A DNA stretch of 64,000 nt from DATFDN01 sp035685165 (GCA_035685165.1 DASRBI010000011.1:62001-126000); one strand, 5' to 3'. Positions 49,929-58,566 are shown, counted from the stretch's first letter. Notes: a model not told the origin generated them from the sequence alone. Translations and numbers: made by a program.

Positions 49929-50339
49929 TCAGGCGGGGTTGAGCGCGACCTCGACCACCCCTTGACGGGTGATCCCGAGCCGCCGCGCCGCCCCGACCGA
50001 GAGATCGATGATCCGGCGGCTATTGCCGAGCCGGTCGGTGATCGTCACCACCACCGAGCGTCCGGTGCGCTCCACCGTGACCCGGACTTTCGTGCCGAAG
50101 GGCAGCCAGGGATGCGCCGCCGTCAACGCCTCCGGGTCGAATCTGGCGCCGCTCGCGGTGCGCCGGAACTTGCTCATCGGCCGGCCGTAGAACGAGGCCT
50201 TGCCCACCTGGGGCTGCCACGCCTCCCGATCGCTCGCGCCTTGCGCGAAAGCGGCGCTATGTGTCAGCGCAATCAATCCGGTGGCCAGCAGCCCGGGCAG
50301 GCAGGGCCGCAGGTACCGGACCCAATTCCGGTGCGTCAT
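49929..50339 (-). CDS. RlpA-like double-psi beta-barrel protein
   Basis: This 136-residue secreted protein has a signal segment (PCLPGLLATGLIALTHSAAFA) and a DPBB core: KASFYGRPMSKFRRTASGARFDP, LTAAHPWLPFGTKVRVTVERTGRSVVVTITDRLG and IDLSVGAARRLGITRQGVVEV. RlpA proteins are septal lytic transglycosylases acting on naked glycan strands, or binding proteins. There is no SPOR domain or lipobox Cys, so it is a minimal version. It converges with the fasciclin gene and is divergent from the sigma factor. ATG 50339 is preferred, with GGAGG just upstream. Confidence 0.85.
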   Translation of the reverse strand: MTHRNWVRYLRPCLPGLLATGLIALTHSAAFAQGASDREAWQPQVGKASFYGRPMSKFRRTASGARFDPEALTAAHPWLPFGTKVRVTVERTGRSVVVTITDRLGNSRRIIDLSVGAARRLGITRQGVVEVALNPA

Positions 50340-50528
50340 GGTGATATACCTCCGGTGCAATACGGCTTTGCGAAAACAAGATCGCGGCTATGTGGGGGAA
50401 GAAGCCGCCGAAAGCAACCTTCGGCTGGCCGGCGCCCGCGCGGGACGCCCGGCGCCGGGGCCGCTGCGAAGCCGATCCGGCCGAGTCCGAGTCATATGAG
50501 ACCATATCGTAGGATACCGTCGCGCGCG

Positions 50529-51071
50529 ATGCCGGCTTTGCCGAATGAAACGACGCGCCTGCTGCGCGGCTGCGCGGGCGGCGACCGGGCGGCGTTCCGC
50601 CGCCTCTACGAAATCTGGGCCGCACGGCTGCTCGGCATCGCCCGCGCCATCACGGGCGACCCGGCGGCGGCGGCCGACGCCGTGCAGGAGGCGTTCGTCC
50701 AGGCTTGGCAGCAGGCGGGCGGGTTCGACCCCGATCGCGGCAGCGCCGAAGCCTGGCTCGTAAGCCTCGTGCGCTACCGGGCGCTCGACATTCTCCGCCA
50801 GCGCGGCAGGGAGACCACCGGCTACGAGGCGCCCGACGAGGCCGACGACAGCCCCGGCGCGCTCGACCGGCTGGTGGGCGATGCGGAGACGGAGGCGCTG
50901 CGCCGGTGCCTGGGGCAGCTCGAGCCGGAGCGGCGGCGGCTGATCACCCTCGCCTTCGTCCACGGGCTCTCGCACGGCGCGCTCGCGCGTCGCCTCGCCC
51001 TCCCGCTCGGCACGGTCAAATCCTCGATCCGCCGCGGCCTCGCCGCGTTGCGCGGGTGCCTCGAGTCATGA
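50529..51071 (+). CDS. ECF RNA polymerase sigma factor, SigK-like
   Basis: This 180-residue sigma factor has region 2 (FRRLYEIWAARLLGIARAITGDPAAAADAVQEAFVQAWQ) at residues 22-60. Region 4 is LEPERRRLITLAFVHGLSHGALARRLALPLGTVKSSIRRGLAALR near the C-terminus. There is no sigma-1 or 3 region. The stop overlaps the start of an RskA-type anti-sigma gene, the standard layout of the SigK group. Start codon 50529 is taken because an ATG 11 codons earlier lies in a weakly spaced context. It probably transcribes nearby envelope genes. Confidence 0.9.
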   Translation: MPALPNETTRLLRGCAGGDRAAFRRLYEIWAARLLGIARAITGDPAAAADAVQEAFVQAWQQAGGFDPDRGSAEAWLVSLVRYRALDILRQRGRETTGYEAPDEADDSPGALDRLVGDAETEALRRCLGQLEPERRRLITLAFVHGLSHGALARRLALPLGTVKSSIRRGLAALRGCLES

Positions 51072-51736
51072 GCGGCTCGGATCGCGACATGCTGGCGGCC
51101 GAGTATGTGCTCGGAACGCTGGACGGCCCGGAACTGGAGGAGGCGCGGCGCCTGGTTCTCGCCGATCCGGACTTCGCCCATGCCGTTCGTGCCTGGGAGC
51201 GTCGCCTCGCGCCGCTTTCCCGGCTTGCCGAGACGGCGGACCCGCCGCCCGACCTCTGGGCGCGGATCGAGGCGCGGATCGGCACGCCCGTGCTCGCGCC
51301 CGAAGCCGCGCGCCTGCGCGGGGCCCTGCGCCGCTGGCAGCTCGCCGCGGGCGTCGGGCTGGCGCTCGCCGCCGTCTTCGCCGGCCTGGCTTTCCTGCGA
51401 CCCGCCGCGCCGCCGGAAGTGGTCGCGCTCGCCCCCGTCAAGCCAGGCGCGTTCCTGCTGGCGCTCGACCGCCAAGGCGGCGCGCTCGCCATCCGCCCGG
51501 CCGCGCCGGTCGACGCGGCACCGCCGGATCGCGACTACGAACTCTGGACCCTTCCGCCCGGAGCGAAGGCTCCCCGCTCGCTCGGCGTGCTGCCGCCCGG
51601 CGGAATGCGGCTGGCCAGCGCGATCCCGCCCGGCACGCATTTGATGGTGAGTCTTGAACCCAAGGGCGGCTCGCCCACCAGCGCGCCGACCGGCCCGGTT
51701 CTGTATGACGGCGTCGTGCAGGCAACGAGCGATTAG
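51068..51736 (+). CDS. RskA-type anti-sigma factor
   Basis: This 222-residue inner-membrane protein starts in an ATGA overlap with the sigma gene. The cytoplasmic part has MLAAEYVLGTLDGPELEEARRLVLADPDFAHAVRAWERRLAPL, typical of the zinc-less anti-sigma domain. One membrane helix (LAAGVGLALAAVFAGLAFL) is near residue 100. The periplasmic RskA domain has DRDYELWTLPPGAKAPRSLGVLP, a signature of the family. It should hold the sigma factor inactive until envelope or redox signals trigger proteolysis. Confidence 0.9.
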   Translation: MSGSDRDMLAAEYVLGTLDGPELEEARRLVLADPDFAHAVRAWERRLAPLSRLAETADPPPDLWARIEARIGTPVLAPEAARLRGALRRWQLAAGVGLALAAVFAGLAFLRPAAPPEVVALAPVKPGAFLLALDRQGGALAIRPAAPVDAAPPDRDYELWTLPPGAKAPRSLGVLPPGGMRLASAIPPGTHLMVSLEPKGGSPTSAPTGPVLYDGVVQATSD

Positions 51737-51927
51737 GAACGCCGCTTGCTAATGATGTTACGCTGTGCCCGCCGAATTTGAAATTGAGGGCACGCGCGAG
51801 CCCGCCAGCCGGTACTCTCTTTCTCACGCTTGGTCGCGGCGTTTCGGCGCGCGTCGTTGCGTTTCAAAGCCTTGCCGCTCCACGGGCCGGGCGCTACGAA
51901 CGGGCCGCCAATTGGGGAGGGGAGCGC

Positions 51928-52935
51928 ATGGCCCAGGCAGCCGAAAAAACGCGGCGCGGCAAGGCGCGCGCGTCGGCCGACGTCGACCTGCTGCGGCGCG
52001 CGTTCCGCACCATGGTGCTGATCCGCCGCTTCGAGGAACGCGCCGGCCAGCTTTACGGCATGGGTCTGATCGGTGGTTTCTGCCATCTTTATATCGGCCA
52101 GGAGGCGGTCGTCGTCGGCGTGCAGCTCGCGCTCGGCGAGGGCGATCAGGTCATCACCTCCTATCGGGACCACGGCCACATGCTCGCCTGCGGGATGGAC
52201 CCCAAGGGCGTGATGGCGGAGCTGACCGGCCGGGCCGGCGGCTACTCGCACGGCAAGGGCGGCTCGATGCACATGTTCAGCAAGGAGAAGAATTTCTTCG
52301 GCGGGCACGGCATCGTCGGCGCGCAGGTGAGCCTCGGCACCGGGCTCGCGTTCAGCAACTGGTACCGCAAGAACGACCGGGTCAGCGTCACCTATTTCGG
52401 CGAGGGCGCGTCCAACCAGGGACAGGTGTACGAGAGCTTCAACCTCGCGGCGCTGTTCAAGCTACCGGTCATATATGTGATCGAGAACAACCGCTACGGC
52501 ATGGGCACGAGCGTGGAGCGCGCCTCCGCCTCGCACGATTTGTCGCAGAACGGCGCCGCATGGGGCATTCCGGGCCGGAAGGTGGACGGGATGGACGTGG
52601 TCGCGGTCAAGGAAGCCGCCGACGAGGCGGTGGCGCATTGCCGCGCCGGCAAGGGCCCGATCCTGCTCGAGATGCTGACCTACCGTTATCGCGGCCATTC
52701 GATGTCCGATCCCGCGCGCTACCGCTCGCGCGAGGAAGTGCAGGAGATGCGCGAGCATCACGACGCCATCGACCTCGTACGCCGCCGGCTGGCGGAGGCC
52801 GGCGTGAGCGAGGACGAGCTTAAGAAGATCGAGGACGAGGCGCGCGCCGAGGTCACCGCGGCGGCGGAATTCGCGCAATCGAGCCCGGAACCCGATCCGT
52901 CCGAGCTTTGGACCGACGTGCTGCTGGAGGGCTGA
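51928..52935 (+). CDS. pdhA: Pyruvate dehydrogenase E1 component, alpha subunit
   Basis: This 335-residue E1-alpha decarboxylates pyruvate using thiamine diphosphate. The start at MAQAAEKTRRGKARA has GGGGAGGGGAGCGC before it; the longer frame is rejected. LIRRFEERAGQLYGMG, GGFCHLYIGQEAVVVG, the phosphorylation-loop region KGGSMHMF, and the TPP motif from GEGASNQGQVYES to ENNRYGMGTS near 190-220 are present. RYRGHSMSDPARYRSREE is the usual C-terminal loop. It opens a pdhABC operon three bases ahead of pdhB. Confidence 0.95.
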   Translation: MAQAAEKTRRGKARASADVDLLRRAFRTMVLIRRFEERAGQLYGMGLIGGFCHLYIGQEAVVVGVQLALGEGDQVITSYRDHGHMLACGMDPKGVMAELTGRAGGYSHGKGGSMHMFSKEKNFFGGHGIVGAQVSLGTGLAFSNWYRKNDRVSVTYFGEGASNQGQVYESFNLAALFKLPVIYVIENNRYGMGTSVERASASHDLSQNGAAWGIPGRKVDGMDVVAVKEAADEAVAHCRAGKGPILLEMLTYRYRGHSMSDPARYRSREEVQEMREHHDAIDLVRRRLAEAGVSEDELKKIEDEARAEVTAAAEFAQSSPEPDPSELWTDVLLEG

Positions 52936-52938
52936 GCT

Positions 52939-54327
52939 TTGTCCACCCAGGTTCTCATGCCCGCCCTCTCGCCCACCATGACGGAGGGCAAGCTCGCCCG
53001 CTGGCTCAAGAAGGTCGGCGACGAGGTGAAGGCGGGCGACGTGATCGCCGAGATCGAGACCGACAAGGCGACGATGGAGGTGGAAGCCGTCGACGAGGGC
53101 AAGCTCGCGAGCATCCTCGTCAACGAGGGCACCGAGGGCGTGCCGGTGAACACGCCGATCGCCGTGCTTGCCGCCAACGGCGAGGACGTTTCCGCCGCCC
53201 CGCCGCCGCCCGCGCGGGAAGCGCGCGCGCTGCCGAAGGGCGCCGCCGAGGCGGCCGACGTGAACGCGATCGCCATGCGCGGCGCGGAAGGCCAGCGCAA
53301 GCCGGAGGTCGCCGCCGTGCCTGCGCCGCAGCCCGAGCGCGACTGGGGGCCGACGAAGCCGATCACCGTGCGCGAGGCGCTGCGCGACGCGATGGCCGCC
53401 GAAATGCGGCGCGACGAAAGCGTGTTCCTGCTGGGCGAGGAGGTCGCGCAGTATCAGGGCGCATACAAGGTGAGCCAGGGCCTGCTGCAGGAATTCGGCG
53501 AGCGCCGCGTGATCGACACGCCGATCACCGAGCACGGCTTCACCGGCATGGCGGTCGGCGCCGCACTGAATGGGCTGCGCCCGATCGTCGAGTTCATGAC
53601 CTTCAACTTCGCCATGCAGGCGATCGACCAGATCATCAACTCGGCGGCGAAGACGCTGTACATGTCCGGCGGCCAGATGGGCTGCCCGATCGTGTTCCGC
53701 GGCCCGAACGGCGCCGCGGCGCGCGTCGCCGCCCAGCACAGCCAGTGTTATGCGAGCTGGTACGCGCACGTGCCGGGGCTCAAGGTGGTCGCGCCCTGGT
53801 CCGCGGCGGACTCCAAGGGCCTGCTGCGAGCCGCGATCCGCGATCCGAACCCGGTGATCGTGCTGGAGAACGAGATCCTCTACGGCCAGACCTTCGAGTG
53901 CCCGATCGATGAGGATTTCATCGTCCCGCTCGGCAAGGCGAAAATCGAGCGCGCCGGGGACCGGGTGACGATCGTTGCGTTCAGCATCATGGTCGGCGTG
54001 GCGCTGAAGGCGGCCGAGGCGCTGGCCGCCGAGGGGATCGAGGCAGAGGTAATCAACCTCCGCAGCCTGCGTCCGCTGGATACCGCGACCATCATCCAGA
54101 GCGTGAAGAAAACCAACCGCATCGTCTCGGTGGAGGAGGGCTGGCCGTACGCGGGCATCGGCGCCGAGATCGCCATGCAGGTGATCGAGAACGCCTTCGA
54201 CTGGCTGGATGCGCCGCCCGTGCGCGTGCATGGCGCCGATGTGCCGCTGCCTTATGCCGCCAACCTGGAACGGCTCGCGCTGCCGCAGCCCGAGTGGGTG
54301 GTGGATGCGGTGAAGAAGATCGTCTGA
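52939..54327 (+). CDS. pdhB: Pyruvate dehydrogenase E1 beta subunit with N-terminal lipoyl domain
   Basis: This 462-residue protein has an N-terminal lipoyl domain (residues 1-78) with EIETDKATMEVEAVDEG, where the DKA lysine is the lipoylation site. A Pro/Ala linker leads to the E1-beta region starting at ITVREALRDAMAAEM. This layout is common in alphaproteobacteria. MAGLRPIVEFMTFNFAMQ-like LNGLRPIVEFMTFNFAMQ, GPNGAAARVAAQHSQCYASWY, LENEILYGQ and VSVEEGWPYAGIG are characteristic. Translation likely starts at TTG 52939. E1 forms an alpha2beta2 tetramer with PdhA. Confidence 0.95.
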   Translation: MSTQVLMPALSPTMTEGKLARWLKKVGDEVKAGDVIAEIETDKATMEVEAVDEGKLASILVNEGTEGVPVNTPIAVLAANGEDVSAAPPPPAREARALPKGAAEAADVNAIAMRGAEGQRKPEVAAVPAPQPERDWGPTKPITVREALRDAMAAEMRRDESVFLLGEEVAQYQGAYKVSQGLLQEFGERRVIDTPITEHGFTGMAVGAALNGLRPIVEFMTFNFAMQAIDQIINSAAKTLYMSGGQMGCPIVFRGPNGAAARVAAQHSQCYASWYAHVPGLKVVAPWSAADSKGLLRAAIRDPNPVIVLENEILYGQTFECPIDEDFIVPLGKAKIERAGDRVTIVAFSIMVGVALKAAEALAAEGIEAEVINLRSLRPLDTATIIQSVKKTNRIVSVEEGWPYAGIGAEIAMQVIENAFDWLDAPPVRVHGADVPLPYAANLERLALPQPEWVVDAVKKIV

Positions 54328-54357
54328 GCGCACGCCCTCACCCGAAGGAAACAGCGA

Positions 54358-55683
54358 ATGGCCACCAACATCCTGATGCCGGCGCTGAGCCCGACGATGA
54401 CCGAAGGCACGCTGGCCCGCTGGCTGAAGAAGGAAGGCGAGCCGGTGAAGGCGGGCGACGTGATCGCCGAGATCGAGACCGACAAGGCGACGATGGAAGT
54501 GGAGGCGGTCGACGAGGGCGTGCTCGGCAAGATCCTGGTCGGCGACGGCACCGAGGGCGTGAAGGTGAACGATCCGATCGCGGTGCTGGTCGCGCCCGGC
54601 GAGAAGGTGCCCGACGGCGCCGCCGCACCCGCGTCCGCGCCGAAGCCGTCCGCCGCCGCGCCCGCGCCGGCGCAAGCCTCGCCGGCGCCTTCACCGCAGG
54701 CCGCCCCCGCGCCCGCCGCGCAGCCGCGGCGCGGCAACGGCCACGATGCGGCGGCGGAAGGCGAGCGCATCTTCGTCTCTCCGCTCGCCCGCCGCATGGC
54801 GCTCCAGGCCGGCATCGACCTGCGCGGCCTGAAGGGCAGCGGCCCGAACGGGCGCATCGTCAAGGCCGACATCGAGGCCGCGCTGCAAGCGCCCCGCGCC
54901 GCGCCCGCCGCCGCAGCCGCCGCGGCTCCGGCCGCCGCGCCGGCACCCGCCCCGACCGCGCGCGCGCCCGCCACGCCGATCACCGCGCCGCACCAGCTCG
55001 TGCCGCACACGACGATGCGGAAGGTCATCGCCCGGCGGCTCGCCGAATCGAAGCAGACGATCCCGCACTTCTATGTCTCGATGGACATCGAGCTGGATGC
55101 GCTGCTGAAGCTTCGCTCGGACCTGAACGCGAAATCGCCGAAGGAAGGCCCAGGCGCGTTCCGCCTGTCGGTGAACGACCTCGTTATCAAGGCCGCCGCC
55201 GTCACGCTGCGCCGCGTGCCAAAGGTGAACGCGAGCTACACCGAGGAAGGCATCGTGCTCTACGACGACGTGGACATCAGCGTCGCGGTGGCGATCCCGG
55301 ACGGGCTCATCACGCCGATCATCCGCAAGGCCGACCAGAAGGGGCTGGCGGCGATCAGCAACGAGATGAAAGACCTTTCAGCGCGCGCCAAGGCGGGCAA
55401 GCTGAAGCCCGAGGAGTTCCAGGGCGGCGGCTTCTCCATCTCCAACATGGGCATGTACGGCGTGAGCGAGTTCGCCGCGGTCATCAACCCGCCGCAGGCT
55501 GGCATCCTGGCGGTCGCCGCCGGCCAGCAGCGCCCAGTGGTAAAGGACGGCCAGATCGCCGTTGCCACCATGATGACCTGCACGCTGTCGGTCGATCACC
55601 GCGCGATCGACGGCGCGCTCGCCTCGGAATGGCTCGCCGCCTTCAAGGCGGTCATGGAAGACCCGCTGAGCCTGATGCTGTGA
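54358..55683 (+). CDS. pdhC: Dihydrolipoamide acetyltransferase (E2 of pyruvate dehydrogenase)
   Basis: This 441-residue E2 has a lipoyl domain at residues 1-75 (EIETDKATMEVEAVDEG), an Ala/Pro linker, a peripheral-subunit binding domain (VSPLARRMALQAGIDLRGLKGSGPNGRIVKADIEA) near residue 140 and a catalytic domain. That domain has the HxxxDG motif as SVDHRAIDGALASEWL near residue 408. It transfers the acetyl group to CoA. The lipoyl domain is almost identical to that of PdhB, suggesting duplication. No E3 gene follows; a GNAT gene overlaps its stop instead. Confidence 0.95.
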   Translation: MATNILMPALSPTMTEGTLARWLKKEGEPVKAGDVIAEIETDKATMEVEAVDEGVLGKILVGDGTEGVKVNDPIAVLVAPGEKVPDGAAAPASAPKPSAAAPAPAQASPAPSPQAAPAPAAQPRRGNGHDAAAEGERIFVSPLARRMALQAGIDLRGLKGSGPNGRIVKADIEAALQAPRAAPAAAAAAAPAAAPAPAPTARAPATPITAPHQLVPHTTMRKVIARRLAESKQTIPHFYVSMDIELDALLKLRSDLNAKSPKEGPGAFRLSVNDLVIKAAAVTLRRVPKVNASYTEEGIVLYDDVDISVAVAIPDGLITPIIRKADQKGLAAISNEMKDLSARAKAGKLKPEEFQGGGFSISNMGMYGVSEFAAVINPPQAGILAVAAGQQRPVVKDGQIAVATMMTCTLSVDHRAIDGALASEWLAAFKAVMEDPLSLML

Positions 55684-56168
55684 GCGGCTTCGTGCTGCGC
55701 GACGCCGTGCCCGCCGATGTCGGCACGGTGCACCGGCTCGTGCGCGGGCTCGCCGAATACGAGCGGCTGCTCGATCGCTTCCACGCCACCGAAGCCGATT
55801 TCGCCCGCGTGCTGTTCGGATCACGGCCGCTCGGCCATGCCGTTATCGCCGAAGCGGGGGGCCGGGCGGTCGGGGTCGCGATCTGGTATTTCGTGCTCAG
55901 CACGTTCAACGCGCGGGCGATCCTGTTTCTCGAGGACATCTTCGTCGAACCCGAGCACCGGCGCGGCGGCATCGGGCTCGCCTTCATCCGCCATCTCGCG
56001 CGCATCGCGGTGGAAGCCGACTGCTGGTCGATGGACTGGCGCGTGCTCGAGTGGAACGAGCCGGCGCTTGCCTTCTACCGCCGCATCGGCGCGCGCCCGG
56101 TGACGGACTGGATCGGCCAGCGCCTGCAGGGCGATGCGCTGCGCGCGCTGGCGGCGCCTACAAGGTAA
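55680..56168 (+). CDS. GNAT family acetyltransferase
   Basis: This 162-residue enzyme uses a GTG start overlapping the pdhC stop (GTGA). It has FVLRDAVPADVGTVHRLVRGLAEYE, the acetyl-CoA loop VEPEHRRGGIGLAFIRHLARIAVE near residue 90 and WSMDWRVLEWNEPALAFYRRIGARPVTDW. This matches the spermidine/spermine acetyltransferase-like (SAT-like) GNAT group. Coupling to E2 could mean growth-linked expression, not a shared reaction. The substrate is not known; a polyamine or amino-acid derivative is plausible as speDE lie in the same window. Confidence 0.82.
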   Translation: MSGFVLRDAVPADVGTVHRLVRGLAEYERLLDRFHATEADFARVLFGSRPLGHAVIAEAGGRAVGVAIWYFVLSTFNARAILFLEDIFVEPEHRRGGIGLAFIRHLARIAVEADCWSMDWRVLEWNEPALAFYRRIGARPVTDWIGQRLQGDALRALAAPTR

Positions 56169-56571
56169 CGATCTGCCCCTCGCCCACCTCCGCGAGGAAC
56201 GTCGCCACCCCGGCAACCTCCGCGCCCGCGGTGAGCATGCTGTGGTCCACCCCGGCGACGCGCATCCCTGCCTCGCAGACGATGCGGCGGATGCCAAGCT
56301 CGGCGGCGGCGGCGCGCAGCTCGTTGAGCGTGCCCACACCGACCATGCGCCGCAGCGCCTCGCCTTCCTGCATCCCTGGCACGCTGGAAAGCTCGGCGCG
56401 CAGCGCGTGCACGCCATCGTTGGTTGCGAAGAACACCACCTTGCGGCCGAGCGCGGCGGCGCTGGTGGCGAGCACGAAGGCATAGTGCGCGCGCGCGTGC
56501 CCGCCCGAGATCAGCAAAACGCCGAGCGGCGGCACCTCAGACGGCACAGGAGACCGCCTCGACCGGCGCAT
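56158..56571 (-). CDS. DsrE family protein
   Basis: This 137-residue protein has the DsrE/DsrF-like fold, with LGVLLISGGHARAHYAFVLATSAAALGRKVVFFATNDGVHAL and a Cys in RRIVCEAGMRVAGVDHSML near residue 100. Members relay or sense sulfur, or act as adaptors. The start is uncertain: ATG 56571 lies inside the moeB 3' end; GTG 56547 or GTG 56535 would shorten it. It overlaps moeB and converges with the GNAT gene. The pairing with MoeB suggests sulfur transfer to a ThiS/MoaD-like carrier, but this is inference. Confidence 0.7.
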   Translation of the reverse strand: MRRSRRSPVPSEVPPLGVLLISGGHARAHYAFVLATSAAALGRKVVFFATNDGVHALRAELSSVPGMQEGEALRRMVGVGTLNELRAAAAELGIRRIVCEAGMRVAGVDHSMLTAGAEVAGVATFLAEVGEGQIVTL

Positions 56572-57367
56572 CGCGATGCGCCGACAGGTCGGTGATCGAG
56601 GCGTTATCGCCGCACAGGGGGCAGGCCGGGTCGCGCGGCAGGCGGATCGTGCGGAAGCGTGTGGCCAGCGCATCCCAGATCAGCAGCCGCCCCGACAGCG
56701 TCTCGCCGATCCCGAGTATTTCCTTCAGCACCTCGGTCGCCTGCAACGTTCCCATCACCCCGGTGACCGCGCCGAGCACGCCCGCCTCGGAACAAGACGG
56801 CACCATGCCCGGCGGCGGCGGCTCGGGATAGAGGCAGCGGTAGCACGGGCCGCCCGCATGGAGGTGCGGCTTGAACACCGACAACTGCCCCTCGAAACGC
56901 AGCACCGCCGCGGAAACCAATGTGCGCTTCGCCAGCACGCAGGCATCGGCGACCAGGAAGCGGGTGGCGAAATTATCGGTGCCGTCGCAGACGATGTCGT
57001 AACGGCCGATTGTCTCCAGCGCGTTCGCCGCGTCGAGCCGCCGCGCGAGGGGCTCGACGCGGACCAGGGGATTGATCGCGCGCGCCGCTTCCGCCGCCGA
57101 GCGCGCCTTCGCCACGCCGAGCCGGTCGGTCGTATGCGCGATCTGCCGTTGCAGGTTCGATAGTTCCACCTGATCGTCGTCCACCACGCCGATCGTGCCG
57201 ACGCCGGCCGCGGCCAGATATAGGACGAGCGGGCTGCCCAGCCCACCGGCGCCGATCACCAGCACCTTCGCGGCACGAAGACGCGCCTGCCCGACGCCAC
57301 CCACCTCGCGCAGCAGGATGTGGCGCGAGTAGCGAAGGATTTCGCCTTCCGAGAAATCAAGGTCCAT
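56537..57367 (-). CDS. moeB: Molybdopterin-synthase adenylyltransferase MoeB/HesA type
   Basis: This 276-residue E1-like enzyme activates the C-terminus of a ubiquitin-like sulfur carrier such as MoaD or ThiS with ATP. RYSRHILLREVGGVGQARL opens the protein; the ATP loop is VIGAGGLGSPLVLYLAAAG near 36. DDDQVELSNLQRQI, CDGTDNFATRFLVADACV near 140, and two zinc CxxC pairs (GGPCYRCLYP near 175 and ACPLCGDNAS near the end) are visible. The carrier and other molybdenum cofactor genes are not in this window, so it may serve thiamine or molybdenum cofactor synthesis. Confidence 0.9.
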   Translation of the reverse strand: MDLDFSEGEILRYSRHILLREVGGVGQARLRAAKVLVIGAGGLGSPLVLYLAAAGVGTIGVVDDDQVELSNLQRQIAHTTDRLGVAKARSAAEAARAINPLVRVEPLARRLDAANALETIGRYDIVCDGTDNFATRFLVADACVLAKRTLVSAAVLRFEGQLSVFKPHLHAGGPCYRCLYPEPPPPGMVPSCSEAGVLGAVTGVMGTLQATEVLKEILGIGETLSGRLLIWDALATRFRTIRLPRDPACPLCGDNASITDLSAHRDAPVEAVSCAV

Positions 57368-57410
57368 GGCCGGGAAATACGCCCGCCGCGCCGAAACCGC
57401 AAAGAACGGA

Positions 57411-57441
57411 AAAAAACGCGGCGCCCCGGAAGGGCGCCGCG
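57411..57441 (-). terminator. Strong Rho-independent terminator (minus strand)
   Basis: CGCGGCGCCC (57417-57426) and GGGCGCCGCG (57432-57441) form a perfect ten-base stem with a five-base loop. On the minus strand the hairpin is followed by TTTTTT. It lies between the moeB start and the small secreted protein gene at 57601, so the transcript it ends should come from that small gene. Confidence 0.85.
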
Positions 57442-57600
57442 AAGTTTAGGGAGGAAACGTCGAACACAGCGACCGGGACTGCCCAGCCCGCTGCAACCCG
57501 GCATATGGAGCGGAGGCGGGAAGCCGCAAGCCCCTGACAAGGGCTGATTCGACGGCCAATTTCGCGACTACGCCCGGACCGTTCTTCTGCCGTGGCGTGA

Positions 57601-57813
57601 TCACGGGCATCGGCCCGTTTGCTGCGGCTTTGCTTCCATCGTCGGGTCGGTCGGCGGCAGCTGGATCGTGCCGTTGCTCTGGGCGAGCTTGCTGCTCAAG
57701 CTCCGTTGCTGATTGCCGGTTCGAGCGGGCGGCTGATCGGCGGGCTCCGGCGCTGACTGAGCCACGCTTCCCGCCAGCAGGGCGGCGCCGGCCAGGGTGG
57801 CAGGGCGCAACAC
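57601..57813 (-). CDS. Small secreted protein, probably frameshifted near its 3' end
   Basis: From GTG 57813 the frame encodes LRPATLAGAALLAGSVAQS, a likely signal peptide. It continues with SLSSKLAQSNGTIQLPPTDPTMEAKPQQTG and ends abruptly with RCP. Related alphaproteobacterial small proteins continue with MPVIPPPGxPGG and end in PK. Here, in a neighbouring frame directly after the TG codons, the DNA reads MPVITPRQ, suggesting a one-base loss. A GTG 27 bases upstream is an alternative start. The strong terminator at 57411-57441 suits transcription of this gene. It could be a pseudogene or a sequencing error. Confidence 0.5.
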   Translation of the reverse strand: MLRPATLAGAALLAGSVAQSAPEPADQPPARTGNQQRSLSSKLAQSNGTIQLPPTDPTMEAKPQQTGRCP

Positions 57814-57937
57814 CGGATCACCCGAGTGACAGGACTGCACATTGGCAACGATCCTCGCGCCCGCCGGCTGCGTCGCATTGCCAGCGGTGCGGCCCCGAGC
57901 GTAATGAGCGCCTTCTTTGAAACGTGGGAGTTGCAGC

Positions 57938-58504
57938 ATGAGCGACACACCAATTCGCGTCCTGGCGGTCTCCGGCAGTTTGCGACGCGGCTCCTTCAAC
58001 ACGTCGGTGGTTCGCGCCGCGCAGGAGCTCGCGCCGGCGTCGATGAAGATCGAGCGGTACGACATCGCCGACATTCCGCTCTACAACGAGGACGTACGCG
58101 CCCAGGGCTTTCCGGCTCCGGTCGAGGACTTCCGCCGCAAGATCAAGGAGGCGGACGGGCTGCTGATCTCCACCCCCGAATACAATTACGGCATTGCCGG
58201 GGTGCTGAAGAATGCGATCGACTGGGCCTCGCGCCCCCCTGAGCAGCCATTCGATGGCAAACCGATCGCCATCATGGGCGCCTCCGGTGGCGCGCTCGGC
58301 ACCGCGCGGGCGCAGTACCAGCTTCGCCAGTGTTTCATCTTCCTCAACGGCCATGTGCTGAACCGGCCAGAGGTGTTCATCGGCGCCGCGCAGACGAAGT
58401 TCGACGCCGAGGGCAAGCTGACGGATCAGCCCACGCGCGACTTCATCGGCCAGCTTCTGACGGCGTTCGAGGGCTGGATCCGACGGATGAAGGCGGGGCG
58501 CTAG
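57938..58504 (+). CDS. NADPH-dependent FMN reductase family protein
   Basis: This 188-residue flavodoxin-like reductase starts with MSDTPIRVLAVSGSLRRGSFNTSVVRAA. The FMN phosphate loop GSLRRGSFN is near residue 15 and STPEYNYGIAGVLKNAIDWASRP near 76. GKPIAIMGASGGALGTARAQYQLRQ follows. Members include ChrR/YieF-type chromate or quinone reductases and azoreductases. It is divergent from the small secreted protein gene and convergent with hpnE. Redox defence is inferred. Confidence 0.9.
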   Translation: MSDTPIRVLAVSGSLRRGSFNTSVVRAAQELAPASMKIERYDIADIPLYNEDVRAQGFPAPVEDFRRKIKEADGLLISTPEYNYGIAGVLKNAIDWASRPPEQPFDGKPIAIMGASGGALGTARAQYQLRQCFIFLNGHVLNRPEVFIGAAQTKFDAEGKLTDQPTRDFIGQLLTAFEGWIRRMKAGR

Positions 58505-58566
58505 GCGCCCCGCTTTCCCCTTCGTTCTCGGGGGCGGAGATGGAGTGTGCCGGGGTCCGTCCAACT

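Noticed and set aside
49263..50528. Long frame extending upstream of the sigma factor
   Set aside because: It runs out of frame through the fasciclin gene and antisense to rlpA; the sigma domain starts at 50529.
52462..54675. 737-codon minus-strand open frame over pdhA, pdhB and the start of pdhC
   Set aside because: It is a His/Arg-rich shadow of strongly conserved plus-strand genes.
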